Part shown: one piece after another, positions 52,457 through 61,675 of the stretch
Layout: each line of letters begins with the position of its first letter
Numbering within the stretch: the stretch's first letter is position 1
Assembly: GCF_001187505.1 (NCBI RefSeq)
Contig: NZ_CP012150.1
Location: 5,366,048-5,430,047, forward strand
DNA length: 64,000 nucleotides
Reading direction: 5' to 3'
Source of the DNA: Mycolicibacterium goodii
GTDB taxonomy: Bacteria > Actinomycetota > Actinomycetes > Mycobacteriales > Mycobacteriaceae
Translations under genes and position numbers: made by a program
The notes under the pieces: model-generated
Database searches by the model: none
Seen by the model: only the letters and a program-made list of their open reading frames with translations
Told to the model about the DNA's origin: nothing

Positions 52457-53857
52457 ATGACCTCTTTCAGCGTGAAAACAAGCTCCGGGGTTCGCGCGGC
52501 GTTGCTGCTCGCGACGCTGTGCGGCGCGGCCTTCCTCGAAGGCATCGACATCGCCATGTTCAATATCGCGCTGCCCACCATCAGGCAGGCCCTCGACCTG
52601 CCGACCGTCGAACTGCAGTGGATCGTCAGCGGATACGTCATCGGCTACGGCGGATTCATGCTCCTCGGTGGCCGCACCGCCGACGTCTACGGCCGGCGGC
52701 GGGTGTTCCTGACCGCGCTGGTCGTCTTCATCGCCATGTCGGCGCTGGGCGGTATCGCCCCCAACGGCGCGACGGTGATCGCCGTGCGGGTGGTCACCGG
52801 GATCGCCGCGGCATTCCTGATGCCCGCCGGACTCGCCATCATCACCACGAGCTTTCCGGAAGGGCCGCAACGTGATCGAGCTGTGCTGATCTATGCAGGC
52901 ATCAGCGCGGCGGGGTTCTCGCTCGGACTGGTCGCCGGAGGTGTGCTGACGTCGTTCGGTTGGCGGTGGGTGTTCTTCGCCCCGGTTGCGCTCGCAACCG
53001 TCGTGCTGCTGCTGGCCATCCCGCTGATCCGCCGCGACGACGTCACCGCCAGGCGGTCCCTCGATCTTCCCGGCGCGGTGCTCGTCACCGGTGCCGTGGT
53101 CCTCACCGTGACGGCGATCGAAAATGCGGCCCACGGAACACTTCTCGGCTCACTGCCGTTCGCGATTGTCGCGGTGCTCCTGTTCGGGGGGTTCGGTCTG
53201 CGGCAGCGTGCTGCCGCCGAACCGTTGGTGCCGCTGGCACTGCTGCGGCCCGGCCCCCAGGTCAACGCCTACCTCGGGGCGGGCTGCCTGGCCGCCGGGT
53301 TCATGGGGTTCCAGTTCATCGTCGTGCTCTACCTTCAGGAGTTGCGCGGCTGGTCGACGATGTCCACCGCACTGGCATTGCTGGTCGTCGCGATCGACGC
53401 GATCCTGGCGCCCACCCTCACCCCGGTCATGGTGCGCCGCTTCGGCCTGTGGCGCGTCATCGCGGTCGGCATGGCGTTCGCCGCGCTGTCCTTCCTGCTG
53501 TTCCTCGGAGTGGAACCGGACTGGGCGTACCTGAGCATGCTGCCGAGCCTGTTGGCGCTGGGAATCGCATTCACCCTGGCCTACGGGCCGCTGACCATCG
53601 CCGCCACCGACGGCGTCGAGGAGTCCTCGCAGGGCCTGACCAGCGGCCTGCTCTACACGACCTTCCAGTTCGGCGCGGCGATCGGGTTGGCCGCGACCAC
53701 CGCGGTGCAGGTCGCGGCGACGGCCGCCGGTACCGGTCAACTCGACTCGTACCGCATGGCCCTGGTGGTGCCGTTGATCCTGGGCGTGATCGGCGTCGTG
53801 GTGGCGCTGCCACGCGCGTGGCGGACCCCGCGGGAGTGCGCCGCCGCGACGGCGTAG
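52457..53857 (+). CDS. MFS exporter, DHA2 (EmrB/QacA-like) family
   Basis: 466-aa transporter with about 14 membrane segments. IDIAMFNIALPTIRQALDLP near residue 30 followed by QWIVSGYVIGYGGFMLLGGR is motif D1 plus loop of DHA2 drug:H+ antiporters, and RTADVYGRRRVF is motif A. It should expel hydrophobic or cationic compounds. The ATG follows AAAGGTGG. Regulated by the divergent HxlR gene by position. Confidence 0.88.
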   Translation: MTSFSVKTSSGVRAALLLATLCGAAFLEGIDIAMFNIALPTIRQALDLPTVELQWIVSGYVIGYGGFMLLGGRTADVYGRRRVFLTALVVFIAMSALGGIAPNGATVIAVRVVTGIAAAFLMPAGLAIITTSFPEGPQRDRAVLIYAGISAAGFSLGLVAGGVLTSFGWRWVFFAPVALATVVLLLAIPLIRRDDVTARRSLDLPGAVLVTGAVVLTVTAIENAAHGTLLGSLPFAIVAVLLFGGFGLRQRAAAEPLVPLALLRPGPQVNAYLGAGCLAAGFMGFQFIVVLYLQELRGWSTMSTALALLVVAIDAILAPTLTPVMVRRFGLWRVIAVGMAFAALSFLLFLGVEPDWAYLSMLPSLLALGIAFTLAYGPLTIAATDGVEESSQGLTSGLLYTTFQFGAAIGLAATTAVQVAATAAGTGQLDSYRMALVVPLILGVIGVVVALPRAWRTPRECAAATA

Positions 53858-53925
53858 GGCAGGCGGAAACCCGTCGTCGTGATTTCCTCATGGCGAACAG
53901 GTTTCGCGCCCGGTGAGATAAACCG

Positions 53926-53954
53926 TTGGGCACCGCCGACACCGGTCCTAGCCT
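53926..53954 (+). promoter_or_regulatory. Leaderless promoter of the DszA/NtaA-like gene
   Basis: TTGGGC (53926–53931), a 17-base spacer and TAGCCT (53949–53954). Six bases later is the ATG at 53961, the distance seen for mycobacterial leaderless mRNAs. Confidence 0.5.
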
Positions 53955-53960
53955 CGGATC

Positions 53961-55370
53961 ATGACCCGCCCGCGGCTGATCCTCAACGCCTTCACCATGA
54001 ACACCGCCACCCACGTCGCCTACGGGGCGTGGCGCAACCCCGAGAACCGCAGCCTGGAGTTCGACCAACTCGACGCGTGGGTGGACCTGGTCAAGCTCCT
54101 CGAACGCGGTAAGTTCGACTCGATCTTCTTCGCCGACGTGGTCGGGCTCTACGACGACTACCGCGGCGGGTGGGAGACCTACCTCCGAGAAGGCCTGCAG
54201 ATCCCCAATCACGATCCGTCGGCGATCGTTTCGGCCCTGGCGTTGTCCACCGAGCACCTGGGCCTGGTGATCACCAGTTCGGTGCTGCAGGATCACCCGT
54301 TCTCGTTCGCCCGCAAGATCTCCACCCTCGACCACGCCTCCAAGGGCCGCATCGGCTGGAACGTCGTCACCAGCGCGCTGCAGAACTCGGCACGCAACTT
54401 CGGCCTGGCCGAACGCGAGGAACACGACGAGCGCTACCAGTGGGCCGAGGAGTACACCGAGGTGGTCTACAAACTGTGGGAAGGCTCCTGGGACGACGAC
54501 GCGCTGTTGCGCGACCGCGAACGCGGCATCCACGCCGACCCGGACAAGGTGCACAAGATCCACCACGTCGGCAAGCGGTACCGCGTGGAGGGCCCGCACC
54601 TGAGCTTCCCGTCGCCGCAGCGCACCCCGGTGCTGTTCCAGGCCGGAACCTCCACCGCGGGACGAACATTCGCCGCGCGGCACGCCGAAGGCGTGTTCAT
54701 CAACGCGGTGTCGCCCAAGGGCGCCCGCGTGGTGATCGACGACACCCGTGACCGCGCCGTCGCGGCCGGACGCCGCCGCGAGGACATCAAGTTCTTCCAG
54801 GGCCTGTCGTTCGTCGTCGGCTCCACCGAGGCCGAGGCCAGAACCCGCGCCGCCGAACTCGACGAGTACCTCAGCATCGACGGTCTGATCGCACACCGCA
54901 GCGGCGGCATCGGCGTCGACCTCGGCGGTCTGGACCACCACACCCCCATCGGCGATCTGGCGCCCACCGTCCAGGGCACCCGCAGCACCATCGAGGCGCT
55001 CATCGCGGCCGCCCCGCCCGGCACCAACCCGACCATCGCCGACCTGGTGCGCCAGCAGCAGGAGTCCACCCGCATCGTCGGCACCCCCGAGCAGATCGCC
55101 GACGCGCTCGAGGAATGGCAGGACGCCGGCGTCGACGGGCTCAACATCCGCTACATCACCACGCCGGGAAGCTTCGAGGACTTCATCGACCACGTCGTGC
55201 CCGAGTTGCGGTCGCGCGGTCTGGCGCAGAGCGAGTACGCGCCCGGCACCCTGCGCGAGAAACTCTTCGGCGACGGCCCCTACCTGCCCGACCGGCACCC
55301 GGCACGGCACTGGCGCGGCCGGTTCAGCACACCGGATGTGGCCGTCCGAGCGGTCTCACAGCCGGGCTGA
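53961..55370 (+). CDS. NtaA/SnaA/DszA-family flavin-dependent monooxygenase
   Basis: 469-aa FMNH2-dependent monooxygenase of the TIGR03860 class (nitrilotriacetate, dibenzothiophene-sulfone and related enzymes). Typical blocks are AFTMNTATHVAYGAWR at the start, FFADVVGLYDDYRGGW near 58, SFARKISTLDHASKGRIGWN near 115–135, NVVTSALQNSARNFGL near 134 and LFQAGTSTAGRTFAARHAE near 230. Enzymes of this class split C–S or C–N bonds; the substrate is not evident. The reductase partner is not in the window. Leaderless promoter. Confidence 0.85.
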   Translation: MTRPRLILNAFTMNTATHVAYGAWRNPENRSLEFDQLDAWVDLVKLLERGKFDSIFFADVVGLYDDYRGGWETYLREGLQIPNHDPSAIVSALALSTEHLGLVITSSVLQDHPFSFARKISTLDHASKGRIGWNVVTSALQNSARNFGLAEREEHDERYQWAEEYTEVVYKLWEGSWDDDALLRDRERGIHADPDKVHKIHHVGKRYRVEGPHLSFPSPQRTPVLFQAGTSTAGRTFAARHAEGVFINAVSPKGARVVIDDTRDRAVAAGRRREDIKFFQGLSFVVGSTEAEARTRAAELDEYLSIDGLIAHRSGGIGVDLGGLDHHTPIGDLAPTVQGTRSTIEALIAAAPPGTNPTIADLVRQQQESTRIVGTPEQIADALEEWQDAGVDGLNIRYITTPGSFEDFIDHVVPELRSRGLAQSEYAPGTLREKLFGDGPYLPDRHPARHWRGRFSTPDVAVRAVSQPG

Positions 55371-55399
55371 GCCGGTCGTACGGGAGAATCGGGGTCAGC

Positions 55400-56131
55400 A
55401 TGACCGACTCCGACGATTCCCCCGCCGCCGGCCGCACCCGGCACATCATCCGGCTCACGCTGTTCGCGGCGTTGCTGATCGGGCTGTTCTACTTGGTGGC
55501 CGTCGCGCGCGTGATCAACATCGGTGACATCCGCGGCGCGGTGGCCGCCACCGGAGCGGTCGCTCCCCTGGTCTACGTCGTGGTGTCGGCGTGCCTGGGT
55601 GCGCTGTTCGTTCCCGGCCCCCTCCTGGCCGGCACCAGCGGCATCCTGTTCGGCCCGGTGCTCGGCACGTTCGTCACGCTGGGCGCCACCGTCGGCACCG
55701 CCACCGTCGCGAGCCTCATCGGTCGACGCGCCGGCCGCGAGAGCGCCCGCGGGGTGCTCGGCACCGAGCGCGCCGACCGGCTGGATCGCCAGATCGAACG
55801 CGGCGGGTTGTGGGCCGTCGTCGGGCAGCGGTTCGTCCCCGGCATCTCCGACGCGCTCGCCTCGTACGCCTTCGGCGCGTTCGGAGTTCCGTTGTGGCAG
55901 ATGGTCATCGGCTCGTTCATCGGATCGGCGCCGCGCGCGTTCGTCTACACCGCGCTGGGCGCGTCGATCAGTGACCTCTCGGCACCGCTGGCCTACACCG
56001 CGATCGCGGTGTGGTGCGTCACCGCGATCATCGGTGCGTTCGCCGCGCACCGTGGGTACCGGTCCTGGCGCACCCGGCACCGGGACCCGGCCGATCGCGA
56101 CGACCCGGAGCAGGCCCCGAAGACCGCGTGA
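55400..56131 (+). CDS. VTT-domain (TVP38/DedA-like) membrane protein
   Basis: 243-aa protein with six hydrophobic segments. The VTT/SNARE-associated signature includes FVPGPLLAGTSGILFGPVLG near 67, the GATVGTATVASLIGRRAGR stretch and GGLWAVVGQRFVPGISDALA with the conserved Arg/Pro. Members transport or scramble lipid intermediates, probably including polyprenyl phosphates. The ATG follows GGGG. It ends one base before the tex stop on the other strand, so the two genes converge. Confidence 0.85.
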   Translation: MTDSDDSPAAGRTRHIIRLTLFAALLIGLFYLVAVARVINIGDIRGAVAATGAVAPLVYVVVSACLGALFVPGPLLAGTSGILFGPVLGTFVTLGATVGTATVASLIGRRAGRESARGVLGTERADRLDRQIERGGLWAVVGQRFVPGISDALASYAFGAFGVPLWQMVIGSFIGSAPRAFVYTALGASISDLSAPLAYTAIAVWCVTAIIGAFAAHRGYRSWRTRHRDPADRDDPEQAPKTA

Positions 56132-58576
56132 CTAACGGCCGAAACCGGCGTTGCGCAGCGCCTCGGCCATCGACCCCATCGGCTGGTCGCGGCGACCGGA
56201 GTTGCGGCCACGGTTGTTGCCGCCGTTCTTGCCACCATTGTTGCCACCGTTGTTGCGCCGGTCCCCGCCGCGGTTCTGATTGCCGCCGCGGTTCTGGCCG
56301 CCGTCGCGACGGTCGCCGCGCTTGCCCTTCTCGGGTTCGTCGTTGAGGCGCAGGCTCAGCCCGATGCGCTGGCGCTCCACGTCGACCTCGACCACCCGGA
56401 CCTTGACCACCTGACCCGACTTGACCACCTCATGCGGATCGGAGACGAAACGGTCGGCCATCGCCGAGACGTGCACCAGACCGTCCTGGTGCACACCCAC
56501 GTCGACGAACGCGCCGAACGCCGCCACGTTGGTCACGACGCCTTCGAGGATCATGCCCGGCTTGAGGTCGGCCACCTTCTCGACACCGGCGGCGAAGTTG
56601 GCGGTGGAGAACGCCGGACGCGGGTCGCGACCCGGCTTCTCCAACTCGGCGATGATGTCGGTGACCGTCGGGAGCCCGAACCGGTCGTCGGCGAACTCGG
56701 CCGGCTTGAGGTTGCGCAGCGTGCGGGTGTCCCCGATCAACTCGGCAAGCGTGACGCTGGCGCGGTCCAGGATGCGGCGCACCACCGGGTAGGACTCGGG
56801 GTGCACCCCGGACGCGTCGAGCGGGTCCTCGCCGTCACGGATGCGCAGGAAGCCCGCGCACTGCTCGAAAGCCTTGGGGCCCAAGCGCGGAACGTTCAGC
56901 AGCGCCTTGCGGTTGCGGAACGGCCCGGTGCTCTCGCGGTGCGCGACGATGGCCTCGGCCAGTGATTCGGTGACACCCGAAACCCGGGCGAGCAGCGGCA
57001 CCGACGCGGTGTTGAGGTCCACGCCGACGGCGTTCACGGCGTCCTCGACGACCGCGTCGAGGCTGCGCGCCAGCGAGCCCGGGGTGACATCGTGCTGGTA
57101 CTGGCCGACCCCGATGGACTTCGGGTCGATCTTCACCAGCTCGGCCAGCGGATCCTGCAGACGGCGCGCGATCGACACCGCGCCGCGCACGGTCACGTCG
57201 AGATCGGGCAGTTCCCGCGCGGCGTAGGCCGAGGCCGAATACACCGAGGCGCCCGCCTCGCTGACCATCGCCTTGATCGGCGGATTGGCCCCGGACTTGC
57301 GGATGTCGGAGATGAGTTCGGCGGCCAGCGCGTCGGTTTCGCGTGACGCGGTGCCATTGCCGATCGCGACGAGTTCGACGCCGTGGCGGGCGATCAACGC
57401 GCCGAGCGTGGCCTTGGCCTGATCCCACTGCTTCTGCGGCTGATGCGGGTAGATCGCGCAGGTTTCCAGCACCTTGCCGGTGCCGTCGACGACGGCGACC
57501 TTGACACCGGTGCGGTAGCCCGGATCCAGGCCGAGGGTGGTGCGGGTGCCGGCCGGTGCGGCCAGCAGCAGATCCTTGAGGTTGCGGGCGAACACCGCGA
57601 CGGCGTCCTCCTCGGCGCGCTGCCGCAGCCGGATCCGCGCGTCGACCGACGCCGAGATCATCAGCTTGGCGCGCCACGCCAGCCGTACGGTGGTGGACAG
57701 CCACGGCGTCGCGGGCGTCGACGAGGTCATGTCGATGCCGAGGGCCTGCGCGATCATTGCCTGGTACGCCTCGTCCTCGCCGCCGTCGAAGGTCAGCGAC
57801 AGGGCCTGCTCCTTCTCGCCGCGCAGCACCGCGAGCACGCGGTGCGACGGCATCTGCTCCAACGGCTCGGAGAACTCGAAGTAGTCGCGGAACTTCTGCG
57901 CCGCAGGGCTTTTCGCGGCCTCTTCGGAGAACGGCGCGGTGCGCAGTGAACCGTCGGACCAGAACTTCTCACGCGTGGCGCCGACCAGCTCGGCGTCCTC
58001 GGACGCCCGCTCGATGATGATGTGGCGCGCGCCGTCGAGCGCGGCGGCGGCGTCGGCGACGTTCTCGTTGAGGAACTCACCGGCCACCTCCTCGGGCACC
58101 AGCGTCGGATCGGCCAGCAACCGATCGGCCAGCGGCTCCAGTCCGGCTTCCCTGGCGATCTGCGCCTTGGTGCGACGCTTGGGCTTGTACGGCAGGTAAA
58201 TATCTTCGACCCTCGACTTCGTCTCCGCGGCGATCAGGGCGGCGCGCAGCTCGTCGGTGAGCTTGCCCTGCTCCTCGATCGAGGCCAGCACGGCCTCGCG
58301 GCGCGCGTCGAGCTCCCGCAGATAGGTCAGGCGCTCCTCCAGGGTGCGCAGCTGGCCGTCGTCGAGGCTTCCGGTGACCTCCTTGCGGTAGCGCGCGATG
58401 AACGGCACGGTCGAACCCTCGTCGAGCAGCTGGATGGCCGCGGCGACCTGGCGTTCACCGACGGACAGCTCCTCGGCCAACCGGGCGGTGATCGATCGGA
58501 CCTCGCGCACGCGAGGAGCAGATCCGGACGGTGGCACGCGAGGAGCAGATTCGGAGGTAGGCACGCTCTGAGTCAC
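56132..58576 (-). CDS. tex: Tex-family RNA-binding transcription accessory protein
   Basis: 814-aa cytosolic protein. The order is the Tex helical N-domain (RSITARLAEELSVGERQVAA), the YqgF/RNase H-like domain (TTLGLDPGYRTGVKVAVVDG near 340), two HhH motifs (LNTASVPLLARVSGVTESLA and RNRKALLNVPRLGPKAFEQC), and an S1 RNA-binding domain (GMILEGVVTNVAAFGAFVDV near 660). After S1 there is an unusual RGG/NGG tail of about 65 residues ending MGSMAEALRNAGFGR. The GTG at 58576 is preferred; a -10-like TAGGGT lies eight bases before it. Confidence 0.94.
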   Translation of the reverse strand: MTQSVPTSESAPRVPPSGSAPRVREVRSITARLAEELSVGERQVAAAIQLLDEGSTVPFIARYRKEVTGSLDDGQLRTLEERLTYLRELDARREAVLASIEEQGKLTDELRAALIAAETKSRVEDIYLPYKPKRRTKAQIAREAGLEPLADRLLADPTLVPEEVAGEFLNENVADAAAALDGARHIIIERASEDAELVGATREKFWSDGSLRTAPFSEEAAKSPAAQKFRDYFEFSEPLEQMPSHRVLAVLRGEKEQALSLTFDGGEDEAYQAMIAQALGIDMTSSTPATPWLSTTVRLAWRAKLMISASVDARIRLRQRAEEDAVAVFARNLKDLLLAAPAGTRTTLGLDPGYRTGVKVAVVDGTGKVLETCAIYPHQPQKQWDQAKATLGALIARHGVELVAIGNGTASRETDALAAELISDIRKSGANPPIKAMVSEAGASVYSASAYAARELPDLDVTVRGAVSIARRLQDPLAELVKIDPKSIGVGQYQHDVTPGSLARSLDAVVEDAVNAVGVDLNTASVPLLARVSGVTESLAEAIVAHRESTGPFRNRKALLNVPRLGPKAFEQCAGFLRIRDGEDPLDASGVHPESYPVVRRILDRASVTLAELIGDTRTLRNLKPAEFADDRFGLPTVTDIIAELEKPGRDPRPAFSTANFAAGVEKVADLKPGMILEGVVTNVAAFGAFVDVGVHQDGLVHVSAMADRFVSDPHEVVKSGQVVKVRVVEVDVERQRIGLSLRLNDEPEKGKRGDRRDGGQNRGGNQNRGGDRRNNGGNNGGKNGGNNRGRNSGRRDQPMGSMAEALRNAGFGR
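58507..58555 (-). repeat. 27-bp duplication in the 5' end of tex
   Basis: GCACGCGAGGAGCAGAT at 58507 recurs at 58534; the two 22-base units (to CGGA) differ at one base and start 27 bases apart. It repeats nine codons in the disordered N-terminal tail (SAPRV…SAPRV) and keeps the frame. Confidence 0.8.
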
Positions 58577-58646
58577 GTCGCAGGACCCTACCGAATCCCG
58601 CTGACAACGCCGCGTCACGCCGACTGTGTGTCCGTCACCGGGGCGG

Positions 58647-59129
58647 TCACACCGCCAGGGCCTGCGGTGAGAGTTCCTTGAGCATGGCGTTCGCCCAGCG
58701 CATCTGCCGTAGCGACTGCGGATGGCACTGCTGGGTCAGGGCCAGCAGATCGTGGTCCTTGGTGGCCTGGGCGCCCTGTGCGAGCAGTTCCCAGTCCAGC
58801 GACACACCCGCGGCGATGCGGTGCACGCGGCGCAGATCGGCCAGCAGCAGCAGGGCCGGTTCCGGCCTTGTGCGCAGCGCGTCGCTGAGCTTCTCCTGCA
58901 GCCACCGCCTGGCGTGGATGCGGCGCGGGCCGGCGGGCAGCCGCACCCGGTACCGCCGCCCGTGCCGGGCCAGCAGCTCGACGTGCTCGTCGCACCAGCC
59001 GGCCAGGTCGCCGGCGATGTGGCAGATGTCCTGGTCGCTGTGGTGGCGGGCGGCGATCGCCCGCAGCGCGTGCGCGAGGTGGCGCTCGCTGCGGTGCAAC
59101 TGGATGATCGGCAACGCGAGCTTGCTCAT
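58647..59129 (-). CDS. Hypothetical protein linked to molybdopterin oxidoreductase
   Basis: 160-aa all-helical protein that I do not recognise. It is rich in His and Cys near its start (RSERHLAHALRAIAARHHSD, CHIAGDLAGWCDEHVELLAR), so it might bind metal like a hemerythrin- or ferritin-type helical bundle. There is no signal or membrane segment. The ATG has a strong AGGAGG and lies 13 bases after the molybdoenzyme stop, so the two are probably co-translated and functionally linked. Confidence 0.7.
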   Translation of the reverse strand: MSKLALPIIQLHRSERHLAHALRAIAARHHSDQDICHIAGDLAGWCDEHVELLARHGRRYRVRLPAGPRRIHARRWLQEKLSDALRTRPEPALLLLADLRRVHRIAAGVSLDWELLAQGAQATKDHDLLALTQQCHPQSLRQMRWANAMLKELSPQALAV

Positions 59130-59142
59130 CTTTGCCTCCTGG

Positions 59143-61521
59143 TCAGAGTTGTTCGTCGGCGAGCGCATCGGGTGCGGCGGGTACCGGGCCGCGGTCGGTG
59201 CCCGCGCCGAGGCGACGCACCGACGCGGCCGCGGTCTTGAAGATCGGTTGTTTGGACACCGGGTCCCAGTCGGTGAGCGTCAGCTCGTTGGCCGCGCGGT
59301 GATGGCCGCCTGCCCCGCCGTCCCAGTACCCGTAGTGGAAGGGCAGGAACACCACGCCGCGGCGCGCGTCGGTGAGGCGCGCGGTGGCCGTCACGCAGCC
59401 ACGCACCGTGCGGATCTCAACCCGGTCCCCCTCGACGATGCCCGCGCGACGCGCATCGGCGCGCGCCATCTCCACCCAGACCTCGGGCGCGGCGGCTTGC
59501 AGTTGCGGGGTGCGGCCCGTCTTGGTGCGGGTGTGGAAGTGGTACACCGTGCGGCCGGTGATCAACACGTACGGATACTCGGCCGACGGACGTTCGTGCG
59601 GCGGCACGTACTCGGCGGCCTTGATGATGGCCTTGCCGAACGGGTTCATGGCCCGGTACTCGGTGGGTTCCAGCGGCGCGCCGGTGATCAGGTCCTTGCC
59701 GTACGCCTCGCAGTAGTCGGGTGCGGCGAAGAACTTCCCGTCGGCGTAGAGACGCTCGGCGCCGTCGGGATGCTCGGCGTTGCAGGGCCATTGGATTCCG
59801 CTCGCGCCCCGCAACTTCTGGTACGTCAGCCGGGTGTAGTCGCACGGGCGCCCGGCGCTGCAGCGTTTCCACGCCTCGAACGCCTCCTCGGGTGTGTTCC
59901 ACGTCGGCAGCGGTGCGCCGTCCTTGTCGCGGAAGTCCATTCGGCGGGCGTAGTCGAGGAAGATGTCAAGGTCGGACCGGGCCTGCCCGGGCGGGTCGAT
60001 CGCCTTGTCCGAAATGTGCACCGTGCGATCGGCATTCGTGAACGTCCCGGTCTTCTCGGCCCACGCCGCGGCGGGCAGCACCACATCGGCCAGCTGCGCG
60101 GTCTCGGTGAGAAACAGGTCCTGCACCACCAGGAACAGCCGATCCTGCGCGAGGATCCGGCGGATGCGGGCCAGCTCGGGCAACGACACCGCGGGGTTGG
60201 TCGCGCTCACCCACAGCATCCGCAGTGACCCCTCTTCGGCGTAGCGCAACATCTGCATGGCATGGGTGGGCGGGGCGTAGTGCGGGATCGCCGTGACGTC
60301 CAGGTTCCACAGCGTCGCGAGTTCCTCGATGTGAGAATCGTTGGCCCAGTTGCGGAATCCGGCGAGGTCGCCGTCGGCGCCGCACTCGCGGGTGTTCTCG
60401 GCCGTGGGTTGGCCGTTCATCTGCAGCAGGCCGCAGCCGGGCCTGCCGAGCATGCCCCGCACCAGGTGGATGTTGTTCACCTGCACCGCGGCCGCGGTGG
60501 CCTGATGCGATTGGTAGAACCCCTGCAGCACGGTCGACATCAGCCGCTCGGCCGTGCCGATCAGTTCGCCGGCCCACCGCACGTCGTTGGCATCGACGCC
60601 ACAGATCTCGGCGACGCGCTCCGGCGGGAACTCGGCGACGCGCTTGCGGAGCTCGTGAAAGCCGACCGTGTGCGCCTCGATGTAGTCGTGGTCCACCCAG
60701 TCGTGGTCGAGGATTTCGTGCAGAAGGCCGTTCATCAGGGCCACGTTGGTGCCCGGCAGCGGCGCGAGATGCACGGTGGCGTGCTCGGCCACCGGGGTGG
60801 ACCGCGGGTCCACGCACACGATCGCCGGCGGGTTCGGCCCGGCGAGGCGGTCCAGCATGCGCATCCACAACACCGTCTGGGTCTCGGCGACGTTGTGGCC
60901 GTAGAGCGCGATGACGTCGGCGTGGTCGACGTCGGTGTAGGAGCCGGGTTGGCCGTCGCAGCCGAACGATTCCTTGAGCGCCTCGGCCGCCGTCGCGGTG
61001 CACAGCCGGGTGTTGCCGTCGACGTGGTTGGTGCCGATCGCGCCGTGCGCGATCACGCACTGCGTGTAGTACTCCTCGAGGAACAGCTGCCCGGAGGTGT
61101 AGAAGCCGATCGAGTTGGGGCCGCGCTCGTCGAGCAACTGCCTGCTGCGGGTGACGATGCGGTTCATCGCGGTGTCCCAGTCGGATTCGACCAGGGTTCC
61201 GTTGTCTCGCACGAGCGGTGTGCGGAGTCGGTCTTTCGAGTGGTTCGCCTGCCAGCCGTACAGATCCTTGGGGTCGAGACGGCCGTGGTTGATCCGGTCG
61301 CCGGGCCGGCCGCGCACGCCCACGATGCGGCCGTCCTTGACCGCGATGTCGAGTCCGTCGCCGTTGGAGTGCAGCACCGCGGCCGACTGCACCCAGGTGT
61401 CGACGTCGTCGGCGGTGACCCCACGTGTGAGGTACTGATCGACGCGCTGCGGCCACGGCTCGCCCGGCGCGTACGGCGTCCTGGAACCCCACGGATCCGA
61501 GATCCGGTCTGTGCGAGCCAT
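59143..61521 (-). CDS. Molybdopterin oxidoreductase lacking the [4Fe-4S] cysteines
   Basis: 792-aa DMSO reductase-superfamily enzyme of the formate dehydrogenase/assimilatory nitrate reductase branch. The Mo ligand appears to be C174 (NTRLCTATA), and the C-terminal molydop_binding domain has YVLITGRTVYHFHTRTKTGR near 640 and HRAANELTLTDWDPVSKQP near 745. The N-terminal cluster motif Cx2Cx3C…C is replaced: A48, H51 and D55 (AAVLHSNGD) and D83 (GRLDPKD). So the protein should bind bis-MGD but not the usual 4Fe-4S cluster. The ATG at 61521 follows GGAG. No small subunit is nearby except the 160-aa helical protein. Confidence 0.88.
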   Translation of the reverse strand: MARTDRISDPWGSRTPYAPGEPWPQRVDQYLTRGVTADDVDTWVQSAAVLHSNGDGLDIAVKDGRIVGVRGRPGDRINHGRLDPKDLYGWQANHSKDRLRTPLVRDNGTLVESDWDTAMNRIVTRSRQLLDERGPNSIGFYTSGQLFLEEYYTQCVIAHGAIGTNHVDGNTRLCTATAAEALKESFGCDGQPGSYTDVDHADVIALYGHNVAETQTVLWMRMLDRLAGPNPPAIVCVDPRSTPVAEHATVHLAPLPGTNVALMNGLLHEILDHDWVDHDYIEAHTVGFHELRKRVAEFPPERVAEICGVDANDVRWAGELIGTAERLMSTVLQGFYQSHQATAAAVQVNNIHLVRGMLGRPGCGLLQMNGQPTAENTRECGADGDLAGFRNWANDSHIEELATLWNLDVTAIPHYAPPTHAMQMLRYAEEGSLRMLWVSATNPAVSLPELARIRRILAQDRLFLVVQDLFLTETAQLADVVLPAAAWAEKTGTFTNADRTVHISDKAIDPPGQARSDLDIFLDYARRMDFRDKDGAPLPTWNTPEEAFEAWKRCSAGRPCDYTRLTYQKLRGASGIQWPCNAEHPDGAERLYADGKFFAAPDYCEAYGKDLITGAPLEPTEYRAMNPFGKAIIKAAEYVPPHERPSAEYPYVLITGRTVYHFHTRTKTGRTPQLQAAAPEVWVEMARADARRAGIVEGDRVEIRTVRGCVTATARLTDARRGVVFLPFHYGYWDGGAGGHHRAANELTLTDWDPVSKQPIFKTAAASVRRLGAGTDRGPVPAAPDALADEQL

Positions 61522-61621
61522 GATCGTGCTCCTGCCCTGTCGCGTGTGCCACGCTTTCACGGGCCTACCCGGGCGATGACCACCTGAAACGGGTGCACAG
61601 CAACACCGAAGGATCGCTCGC

Positions 61622-61651
61622 GAAAAGAAAAACGCCGGCACTTGGCCGGCG
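61622..61651 (-). terminator. Rho-independent terminator of tRNA-Val(CAC)
   Basis: CGCCGGC (61633–61639) and GCCGGCG (61645–61651) form a perfect 7-bp stem with a five-base loop. On the minus strand it is followed by a run of Ts interrupted once (complement of 61623–61632), 25 bases after the tRNA. Confidence 0.85.
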
Positions 61652-61675
61652 CATGCGGTGAACCGCGAATATTTG

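Noticed and set aside
53571..55310. 579-codon minus-strand open frame
   Set aside because: Antisense to the DszA/NtaA-like gene; composition typical of shadows.
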